Assembly: GCA_041394145.1 (NCBI GenBank)
Contig: JAWKIW010000002.1
Location: 372,001 to 436,000 of the forward strand
DNA length: 64,000 nucleotides
Direction: 5' to 3'
Source of the DNA: JAWKIW01 sp041394145
Lineage (GTDB): Bacteria; Actinomycetota; Acidimicrobiia; Acidimicrobiales; Acidimicrobilacustridaceae
Under the pieces are notes generated by a model. The model did not search any database. It had not been told where the DNA came from and saw only the letters and a program-made list of their open reading frames with translations. Below, piece after piece: positions 57,857-64,000 of the stretch (within the stretch, counting starts at the first letter, position 1; every line of letters begins with the position of its first letter). The translations under genes and the position numbers were made by a program.

Positions 57857-58010
57857 ACGTCGCCGCTGCCGGCGGTCATCCGCTTGGGGTGATGTCTCGC
57901 CGGAGATCGCCTCGTGGGTTCGACGAACGGTGGCGCTCGCGCCCCCGAGCATCGACCGCCGGTGAGCGGGGTTCCGCCGTTCGGACCCGACCCGACCCGA
58001 GGAGCCCCCC

Positions 58011-58145
58011 ATGCCCGACCTGATCGCCATCGGCTACGACGACACCACCACCGCGCTCCCGGCTGATCCCGGCCGCCTCCGTCAGAATCGACGGGCGCCC
58101 GGCCCAACTCGTGGGCCGGGCGCCGTCGCAGGATCCGGGGTGTGA
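58011..58145 (+). pseudogene. 5' remnant of a DUF1269-like gene
   Basis: GGAG and ATG 58011 start MPDLIAIGYDDTTTA, which matches the opening strand of DUF1269 membrane proteins. After about 15 codons the sequence turns into unrelated Pro/Arg-rich reading that crosses a terminator hairpin and stops at 58,145. It looks like a gene cut by deletion. Confidence 0.45.
58095..58123. terminator. Hairpin terminator of the minus-strand lipoprotein gene
   Basis: GCGCCCGGCCCA pairs perfectly with TGGGCCGGGCGC around ACTCG, 33 bp beyond the lipoprotein stop codon. Confidence 0.7.
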
Positions 58146-58155
58146 CCGGACAGGA

Positions 58156-58699
58156 TCAGCCGGACTTCGTCGCCGCGACCGTCGTGCCGGTTCTCGCCGT
58201 GCCGGTGGTGCCGGTCGAGCCGGTGCCGGCCGTCTCGAGCACGACCACGATGTAGGTCTGGCCGTCCCTCGGCAGTACGGTGACGCGGCCGGTGTCGGAG
58301 CCGCTGAACTTGACCGTGCCGACGTAGCGGTCCCCGCTGCCGATCGAGCTCTTGCTCTCCACCGTGAGGCTCGACTGGCTCGTGTAGAAGCCGTAGGCGT
58401 CCTCCGGCGAGCCCGGGGCGGTGAAGACGCCGACCAGCACGGTCGTCGAGGACCCGCCGAGCGAGCCCGAGCCGGCGGGCTGGGCACCGTTCGGCACCGG
58501 GAACGCGCTGGGCCAGCCGGGCGGCAGCTTGCCGTCGAGCGACAAGCGACACCTGCCCGTCCTCGGTCGAGATCTCGAAGCTCTTCTTGGAGGCGGTGGT
58601 GGTCGTGGTGGCCGCCTCGTTCGTCGAGCTGCTCGAGCAGGCGACGCCGCCGAGCAGGACGGCGGCGGACACGGCGGTGGCGGTGAGGGCTCGCTTCAT
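58156..58699 (-). CDS. Lipoprotein, unknown, one frameshift
   Basis: ATG 58699 gives a lipoprotein signal (MKRALTATAVSAAVLLGGVAC, lipobox GVAC), a Ser/Thr linker and SFEISTEDGQVS. One indel near 58,548 moves the rest to another frame: LDGKLPPGWPSAFPVPNGAQ and GVFTAPGSPEDAYGFYTSQS, ending with a Gly/Thr-rich tail. About 180 residues. The pattern PPGWPxxFPVPxG...VxFxVxGxxxxAYxFY is common in actinobacterial lipoproteins of unknown role. The start overlaps the upstream stop (ATGA). Confidence 0.75.
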
Positions 58700-59348
58700 T
58701 GCTTCTCCTGGGTCGAGGGTGGCGGCAGGGTACCGCCGACCGGCTCACCTGCCGGTGCGGCCCGGAAGGCGGCGACGGCGGCGCCCACCGAGTCCTGGTA
58801 GGCGTCGGCTCCCACCAGCTCGGTGATCCCGAAGCGGTCGAGCTCGGCGCGGGTGGCCTCGGCGAACAGCGGGCGCTTGGCCGGGATGCCGGGTCGAGGC
58901 CACCGGTCACCAGCCGGACGTTGTGCTCCTGCAGAGCGGCGTGGAGCTGCTTCAGCGTCTCGCTGCCGGTGAAGTCGACGTCGGGCAGGGCGGACAGGTC
59001 GAGGCAGATCCAGCGCACGGCGTCGTCGTCGTCGTGTTGACGAATAGCAGCACCTCCTCGCCGAACCACTCGGCGTTCGCGTAGTACAGGGATGCGGCGA
59101 AGCGGTACACGACGAGGCCGTCGACGGTCCGGGCGTCGGGCGTGGCCGGCTCGCCCGTGAACCCCCGGCCGCCCGGCTCCGGCTCGAGCACGGCGGTGGG
59201 CGGTCGGTAGGAGCGGCGGATGTGGTCGACGATCGAGGCCACGATGGCGATGACGATGCTGCGGTCGCGGGACGAGGAACTTCGTGCGCGGGAAGACCAC
59301 GGGCGTGGTCGACGCCGCACCGGTGCCCGCTCCGTCGCCCCGGCTCAC
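58696..59348 (-). CDS. STAS-domain remnant of a SulP-family transporter, frameshifted
   Basis: SulP proteins have about 400 residues of membrane helices before the STAS domain. Here only the end is present: VIAIVASIVDHIRRSYRPPT (last helix and linker), GLVVYRFAASLYYANAEWFG, ICLDLSALPDVDFTGSETLK and LQEHNVRLVTGG. Three indels separate the parts. The frame begins with an unrelated GTG start at 59,348 (SRGDGAGTGAASTTPVVFPR). The gene was probably shortened by deletion, although a free STAS protein cannot be excluded. Its TGA overlaps the next ATG. Confidence 0.6.
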
Positions 59349-59458
59349 GCCGGGACAGCGTAGGCGCGGCGGTCCCCAGCCGCCGTCGATCGCTCGGGCC
59401 GGATCTCGAGCCGGGGTGCCCTGGGGACCGATCCGTGTGTCGCGAACCGGCCCGCGGC

Positions 59459-61522
59459 TCAGGGCTCGGGCAGCGTCGGAGGCGTCTGGCCGCCGGCGAG
59501 CGCGGCCGCCGGCTCCCGGTCGACCTCGTCGTCTTGTGCCGAGCCCTCGTCGTCGTCATGGCCGTCGCCGAGGGCGGCGCCGTTGCCCGAGCCGTTGCTG
59601 CCGTTGGCGTCGACGGCGAGGTTGCGCATGAGCAGGGCGCCGACGCCGCCGAGGACGCCGGCATCGCCGCCCACCTGGATGTCGGGCACGATCTTCACGT
59701 GGCCGGTGCCCACCTCGCGCAGGGCGGCCACCAGCGCGGTCTGCTCGGCGCCGATGGCGCGGCGCTGGGCGTCGAAGCCCTTCGCCCGGGCCAGGCCCAA
59801 CGCCTCCTCGGCCGACGCCGACGCCTCACCGAGGGCCTTGGTGCGGGTGGCCTCGGCGTCGCCGGTGGTGGTGATGACCGCCGCCTCGCCCTCGGCGCGT
59901 GCTCGGGCAGCCTGGGCGCGCGAGCGCTCGATGTCGACCGAGACGTTGGCCTGGGCCAGCTCGGCCTGCATGTCGGCCACGCCGCGCTGCTGCTCGAGGC
60001 TCACCCGGGCCTCCTGGGCCTCGCGCTGCTGGGCGAAGGTGGACCGCTCCTGGGCGGCGATCTCCCGGCTCGTGAGGACCTGTACGAGGTCGGGCGGGAA
60101 CACCACGTCCTGGATGTAGACACCGCGCGTCTCGACCTCGTAGCGGGACAGGTACTGCTGGATGTAGCGCTCGGCGGCGTTCTGCACCTCGTCGCGCTTC
60201 TCGATGAACTCGGTGGCGCCGAGGGTCTGCAGCTTGTTGCGGAAGTAGTTGCCGACGGCGGACTGCAGCACCTCGTTGACCAGGTTCTGCATGGTGCCGA
60301 CCATGCTGATCACCTTGGGCGCCCGGGTGTCGGGCACGTGGATCTGCACCTGCAGGTCGATGCTGAAGTTGAACGCCTCCTTCGACTTGGCGTCGATCGG
60401 TGCGAGGCGGGCGTCGAGGCTGTGGGCCTCGCTGGTGACGTGGGACCAGTTGAGGGTCAGGATCGAGGTGGGCACGATCTCGGCCTCGTAGATGCGCGGG
60501 TTCAGCGTGTACTTGCCGGTGCGCAGCGGCTCGGACCAGATGCCCTGGTGGCCGGGCTTGACGATCGAGCCGAACTTGAACTCCTCGCCGGAGGTGTCCT
60601 CGGTGGGCAGGCCCACATAGGACTTGATGACCGCCACCTCGCCCTGGCGCACCACGAGCATCTCGCGCAGCTCGACCTTCACCAGGAACGGGTTGAGCAG
60701 GTACGAGCCGTACAGCAACGGGTCGTGCTGGAGGCCGATGCAGCCGCCGGCCTCCAGGAACGCCTGGTAGTCCTGGTAGTTGTCGTGCAGGTCGTTCTTG
60801 GCCCGCAGCACCGCCTGGATCACCTGGGTGGGTGAGCCGCCGCCCGACTGCTCCATGGCGGTGACGTCGTCGAAGCCGCCGATGCGGCTGGCGATGTCGC
60901 CCGACGGGGGTCCCTCCAGCGTGGTGACCACGCCGACGATGTCCCGGTCACCTTGCGGCGTGATGTGCACGACGCGCAGGACGGCGGGGTCGACCTGGCG
61001 GATGGCCGCCTGGGTGGCGTCGGAGACGACCTTGCCGAAGGTCGACTCGCTGGTGAGCACGACGAAGCCGACCGGGTGGATCGGCGCGGTGGTGCCCGGC
61101 GGCAGCACCGGGCGCTGCACGCCCCGCTGGCCCCCGTTGGCGAGGAAGGCGCGGACGTCGGCGAAGCTGCCGAACTCCGGGCGGTACTGGGCCGACTTGG
61201 CGCCCGTGGGCAGCGCCGCACCGACCTGGGCGATCACCAGCCCGACGTGGTCGGGGGGCACCTGCACCCAGTCGAAGCGCTGCACGCGGAACAGCGGCCA
61301 CAGCTTGAAGCGCAGCCCCGGCATGAGCAGGTCGGCCTGGTAGCCGGCCTCGCCGTGCATGGCGATGAGCTGGTCGCCCTTGAGCTTCTTGCCGACCCGC
61401 TTGGTGACGAGCCCCACCTCGGCAGGCCCGATCGAGTGGAGGCTGCGCAGGAACAGCAGCACGATCACCGCGGCGACCGCGGCGATCACGATCAACGTGA
61501 CGCCGATCTGGTCGAAGGACAT
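59459..61522 (-). CDS. Flotillin-like SPFH/band 7 domain protein
   Basis: 687 uninterrupted residues. One N-terminal membrane anchor (TLIVIAAVAAVIVLLFLRSL), then an SPFH domain (SIGPAEVGLVTKRVGKKLKG, LREMLVVRQGEVAVIKSYVG, GTMQNLVNEVLQSAVGNYFR). A long Ala/Glu/Arg coiled coil follows (IERSRAQAARARAEGEAAVI, ALGEASASAEEALGLARAKG), then an acidic, disordered C terminus. Such proteins organise membrane microdomains. It is 60 bp downstream of an unknown gene on the same strand. Confidence 0.88.
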   Translation of the reverse strand: MSFDQIGVTLIVIAAVAAVIVLLFLRSLHSIGPAEVGLVTKRVGKKLKGDQLIAMHGEAGYQADLLMPGLRFKLWPLFRVQRFDWVQVPPDHVGLVIAQVGAALPTGAKSAQYRPEFGSFADVRAFLANGGQRGVQRPVLPPGTTAPIHPVGFVVLTSESTFGKVVSDATQAAIRQVDPAVLRVVHITPQGDRDIVGVVTTLEGPPSGDIASRIGGFDDVTAMEQSGGGSPTQVIQAVLRAKNDLHDNYQDYQAFLEAGGCIGLQHDPLLYGSYLLNPFLVKVELREMLVVRQGEVAVIKSYVGLPTEDTSGEEFKFGSIVKPGHQGIWSEPLRTGKYTLNPRIYEAEIVPTSILTLNWSHVTSEAHSLDARLAPIDAKSKEAFNFSIDLQVQIHVPDTRAPKVISMVGTMQNLVNEVLQSAVGNYFRNKLQTLGATEFIEKRDEVQNAAERYIQQYLSRYEVETRGVYIQDVVFPPDLVQVLTSREIAAQERSTFAQQREAQEARVSLEQQRGVADMQAELAQANVSVDIERSRAQAARARAEGEAAVITTTGDAEATRTKALGEASASAEEALGLARAKGFDAQRRAIGAEQTALVAALREVGTGHVKIVPDIQVGGDAGVLGGVGALLMRNLAVDANGSNGSGNGAALGDGHDDDEGSAQDDEVDREPAAALAGGQTPPTLPEP

Positions 61523-61582
61523 CTCCGCCTCCGTTCTGGGGGCCGACCTGCCCCCGGCGTGGTCGTCCTGGTCGGCTGGCGG

Positions 61583-62380
61583 TCAGCCGGCGAAGACCTC
61601 GACGTCGTCCAACATAACGAAGCCGACGTGCAAATCACCGCGCAGTATCCGATCGTCGACCTCGACGTCGGCCCGGCCACCGGGGTAGAGCACCGGCTCG
61701 AGGTGCCCGTCGTCGCCGGACCCCGTGGCCGACCCGACGCGGATGAGGGCATGCGGCTCGAGCCGCTCACCCTGCCACGTCTGCTCGTCGTAGTCGCGGG
61801 TCACGAAGTACCCACCGCGTGGGTTGAAGACGTCGTCGATGACCCGGAAGCGGCCCGGCTCGACGCCGCGCAGCACCAGGCGGCGGGCGCAGGTGGCCGA
61901 CGTCTCGCCCTTGACCAGCGCCGCTCGCACGTCGTCCTCTCGGAACAGGCCGAGGGTGAGGTCGACGCCCGGCGGCACCGCCGTGGTGTCGAGCCGCCGC
62001 TCGAGGCGGGTGCGGTGGGCCACCGCACGGGCCGCCTCGGTGCGGCGGAGCCGGGCCAGGCGCTCCTCTCGCTCCTCGGCGAGGTAGCGCCGGATCTCCT
62101 CGTCACCGAACGCCCGGGCCAGCACCGCCCACTGGGCCTCGACCGGCAGCCGGGCGAACACCGACCGCACGACGCGCTCGCGCTCCTGGTCGGGGATGCG
62201 CTCGATGGCGGCGGTGATGGCCGAGGCGTCGGCGGTGTCGTCGGCGACGACGCGGGCCACCTCGAGGCGGATCTCGCGGGCGAGGTCGAGGAAGGGGGCC
62301 AGCTCGTCGGCCTCGGCGGCCCGCCGCTCGAGCTCGGCTCGATCGGCCCGCTCCCACCAGCGCTTGCGATCCTCGGCCAC
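61583..62380 (-). CDS. Hypothetical protein upstream of the flotillin-like gene
   Basis: About 265 residues. The N-terminal half is a charged helix bundle (RADRAELERRAAEADELAPF, ERIPDQERERVVRSVFARLP, EEREERLARLRRTEAARAVA). The C-terminal half is beta-rich (VDLTLGLFREDDVRAALVKG, FRVIDDVFNPRGGYFVTRDY). GTG 62380 chosen; a few upstream codons are also open. Same strand and close spacing suggest co-transcription with the flotillin-like gene. No family recognised. Confidence 0.7.
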   Translation of the reverse strand: MAEDRKRWWERADRAELERRAAEADELAPFLDLAREIRLEVARVVADDTADASAITAAIERIPDQERERVVRSVFARLPVEAQWAVLARAFGDEEIRRYLAEEREERLARLRRTEAARAVAHRTRLERRLDTTAVPPGVDLTLGLFREDDVRAALVKGETSATCARRLVLRGVEPGRFRVIDDVFNPRGGYFVTRDYDEQTWQGERLEPHALIRVGSATGSGDDGHLEPVLYPGGRADVEVDDRILRGDLHVGFVMLDDVEVFAG

Positions 62381-62502
62381 GTCGCCATGATGCCAGCCCC
62401 ACCGGGGGTCCCGGTCGTGGCGACGGCAGCGGTGGTCGGACCGCCCGGGCGCGGACGTGCCGCCGGAGGGCCGGCGGCACGTCGACGGGGTGGGGTCCGA
62501 GC

Positions 62503-62829
62503 TCAGCGGCGGGTGACCGTGTGGGCGGCCCTGCTCGCTGCGGCGGCGCCGGGGACCTTCGGGCCCTTGGGGCCGGTGGGCTGGGAGACGAGATCGGTGG
62601 TCACGGTGCCGAAGTGCCACTCGCCGTCGGAGCCGCAGTGGAAGAGGCCGACCTGGGTGCCGACCGGCACGTAGGAGACCTTGCCGTTGGCGTCCTCGAC
62701 GGCGCAGCCCTGGCCGGGCTTGCCGGCGGGGCCGTTGTTGGGCTCGGCCGACACGGCGTGGCCACCGAGGGCGGCGACGGGGGCGGCGAACAGGACGAGG
62801 GAGGCGATGGCGGTGCGGAAGGGCTTCAT
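62503..62829 (-). CDS. Small secreted protein
   Basis: 108 residues with a clear signal peptide (MKPFRTAIASLVLFAAPVAA, cleavage near AVSA) and a mature part with two Cys (GCAVEDANGKVSYVPVGTQV, LFHCGSDGEWHFG). Preceded by AGGAG. Unknown function. Confidence 0.8.
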   Translation of the reverse strand: MKPFRTAIASLVLFAAPVAALGGHAVSAEPNNGPAGKPGQGCAVEDANGKVSYVPVGTQVGLFHCGSDGEWHFGTVTTDLVSQPTGPKGPKVPGAAAASRAAHTVTRR

Positions 62830-63062
62830 GGCGGGCTCCTGGGTGCTGGCCCCTCGGGGCCGGTGGTGTGTGGTCGGACGTCCTGACCGCCCTGGGAGCC
62901 CGCGCTTACGCGGAGCCGCAGGATTTCTCGCTGGCGCCGTCCGGGCTCCCGGACCGGGTGGGGGACCGACCTCGCTGCACGACTGGCGTCGGGGCGGTCG
63001 CGTCCGGTGGCGGCGCCCCGGTAGCCTCGGTCCTGTTCGGCCGGCGAGCAGAGGTGATCGGG

Positions 63063-63608
63063 ATGCGCAGGGTGGTCGTGGCGGGCGTGCTGGGCGCGGT
63101 GGCCCTGGTGGGCGCCGTGGGCTGCAGCAAGGACGAGCAGGCGTCGGACGCCACCACGTCGACGTCGGCGCCCACCGAGGTGTCGGCCCCGGCCGAGCCG
63201 GGCACGACGGCCAAGGCCCCGGCGAGCTCGGTCACCACCGCCAAGGCGACCTCCACCACCAGGCCGACGTCGTCGTCGAGCTCGTCGTCGTCGAGCTCGT
63301 CGTCCTCGAGCTCGTCGTCGTCGAGCACCTCGTCGTCGGTGCTGGCATCGGTGAGCTGCGGTCAGATCGCCTTCACGCCCCAGTCGGGCAACATGGCGAC
63401 CAACATCTCGGGCTCGGGCGTCACCTGTCAGGAGGCGACCGACCTGGTCCGCCAGGTGGCGGCCGGTCACGACTTCTACAACGGCCCCCGGTCGTTCTCG
63501 AGGGGCGGGTACTCCTGCACGGAGCAGCTCGATGCCAGCGCGGTGCTCCCCACCGGCCTGTACACCTGCACGAACGGCACGAAGAGGGTCTCCTGGGCCA
63601 AGGGATGA
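63063..63608 (+). CDS. Lipoprotein with long poly-Ser linker
   Basis: 181 residues. Lipoprotein signal (MRRVVVAGVLGAVALVGAVG then C, lipobox GAVGC), a Ser/Thr/Ala/Pro segment, then about 25 residues almost all Ser encoded by a tandem repeat, and a compact C-terminal domain with four Cys (VSCGQIAFTPQSGNMATNIS, GSGVTCQEATDLVRQVAAGH, GYSCTEQLDA, GLYTCTNG). Two disulfides are likely. Start at ATG 63063; the open frame upstream has no coding character. Confidence 0.85.
   Translation: MRRVVVAGVLGAVALVGAVGCSKDEQASDATTSTSAPTEVSAPAEPGTTAKAPASSVTTAKATSTTRPTSSSSSSSSSSSSSSSSSSSTSSSVLASVSCGQIAFTPQSGNMATNISGSGVTCQEATDLVRQVAAGHDFYNGPRSFSRGGYSCTEQLDASAVLPTGLYTCTNGTKRVSWAKG
63267..63326 (+). repeat. Four tandem 15-bp units coding poly-Ser
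   Basis: Units of the form TCGTCGTCGTCGAGC at 63267, 63282, 63297 and 63312, with one mismatch in the first and one in the third. Copy-number change would alter linker length without shifting the frame. Confidence 0.8.
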
Positions 63609-63661
63609 GGCGACGCCGGGGGATCTTGCGCCCACGTCGCGCCCTGGCCTAGGACGGCGGG

Positions 63662-64000
63662 ATGGCCCACGACCCGTTGCCGATCCACCCCCGCGCGCCG
63701 GGGTGGTTCCGCCAGGCGCTGGAGGTGCCCTTCGAGGACGGCCGGGTCGAGGTGGCCGGCGCCACCGTGCACTACGTCGCCTGGGGGCCGCCGGACCGGC
63801 CCGGGCTGGTGTTCGTCCACGGCGGCGGCGCCCACGCCCACTGGTGGACCCACGTGGCCGCCCGCTTCGCCGACGACTTCCGCGTCCTGGCCCTCGACCT
63901 GACCGGCCACGGCGACAGCGACCACCGCGACGTCTACGACTTCGGGCAGTGGACCGAGGAGGTGGTGGCGGTGGCCGCAGCCGGGCGGATCGAGGGCCCC
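63662..64000 (+). CDS. Alpha/beta hydrolase, partial (runs off the window)
   Basis: ATG 63662, 113 codons to the window end with no stop. The N-terminal core is typical: VAGATVHYVAWGPPDRPGLV, FVHGGGAHAHWWTHVAARFA (oxyanion HGG) and VLALDLTGHGDSDHRDVYDF. The nucleophile elbow and the catalytic Asp/His lie beyond the edge. Substrate unknown. Confidence 0.9.
   Translation, partial: MAHDPLPIHPRAPGWFRQALEVPFEDGRVEVAGATVHYVAWGPPDRPGLVFVHGGGAHAHWWTHVAARFADDFRVLALDLTGHGDSDHRDVYDFGQWTEEVVAVAAAGRIEGP

Noticed and set aside
1..64000. CRISPR arrays, tRNA and rRNA genes
   Set aside because: No regularly spaced repeats and no cloverleaf or rRNA sequence recognised by eye; a covariance-model scan would be needed to exclude a single tRNA.

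Overview
The window is a very GC-rich actinobacterial chromosome segment. A member of the Acidimicrobiia or a relative is plausible, but that placement is inference. Supporting signs are strong GC bias at third codon positions, frequent GTG starts, a 13E12/DUF222-HNH protein, a deazaflavin (F420)-type nitroreductase-like protein, MalT/LuxR-type regulators and many small lipoproteins. No rRNA, tRNA or CRISPR array was recognised. Single-base indels interrupt many clearly conserved genes, including the essential valS and cysS, mostly in C/G runs. Most frameshifts here therefore probably reflect assembly or read errors rather than biological decay, and I annotate through them.

Left chromosomal arm (1-9,950): the end of a secreted protein; two hairpin terminators; valS and a membrane-anchored protein on the minus strand; cysS; a coiled-coil protein; an MFS exporter; and an acyl-CoA dehydrogenase gene preceded by two palindromes.

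Genomic island (about 9,872-42,309, 32 kb): a mobile element is inserted in the 3' end of the acyl-CoA dehydrogenase gene. A 154-bp direct repeat with 147 identities, holding the last 26 codons of the gene and its terminator hairpin, marks attL (9,872-10,025) and attR (42,156-42,309). A tyrosine integrase lies just inside attL. An excisionase-like gene and a MobF relaxase-helicase lie near attR. Tandem 10-bp CCATCCCTAC repeats sit inside both ends and look like integrase arm sites. No type IV secretion or TraB/FtsK-like pump was seen, so an integrative mobilizable element is the simplest reading. Cargo includes a leucine-rich-repeat-variant protein, a duplicated unknown protein family (one copy broken), an IS21 element, three more tyrosine recombinases (two translationally coupled), a GNAT acetyltransferase, a beta/gamma-crystallin-like secreted protein, a VOC protein, a VapBC pair, a serpin, a GGDEF diguanylate cyclase and several small membrane proteins. 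A small gene pair with toxin-antitoxin layout occurs twice, once on each side of attR.

Right chromosomal arm (42,310-64,000): a DUF222-HNH protein, a Ddn-family oxidoreductase and a quinone oxidoreductase-like enzyme. Then comes a minus-strand group: a MalT-like LuxR regulator, a radical-SAM sulfatase maturase with a SEC-C tail, a DUF2252 protein and a diacylglycerol-kinase-family lipid kinase. The regulator and maturase are followed across a divergent region by a LURP-one-like protein and a Cys-type arylsulfatase, which the maturase probably activates. The window ends with remnants of a DUF1269 gene and of a SulP transporter (STAS end only), a flotillin-like SPFH protein, small secreted proteins and lipoproteins, and the start of an alpha/beta hydrolase.
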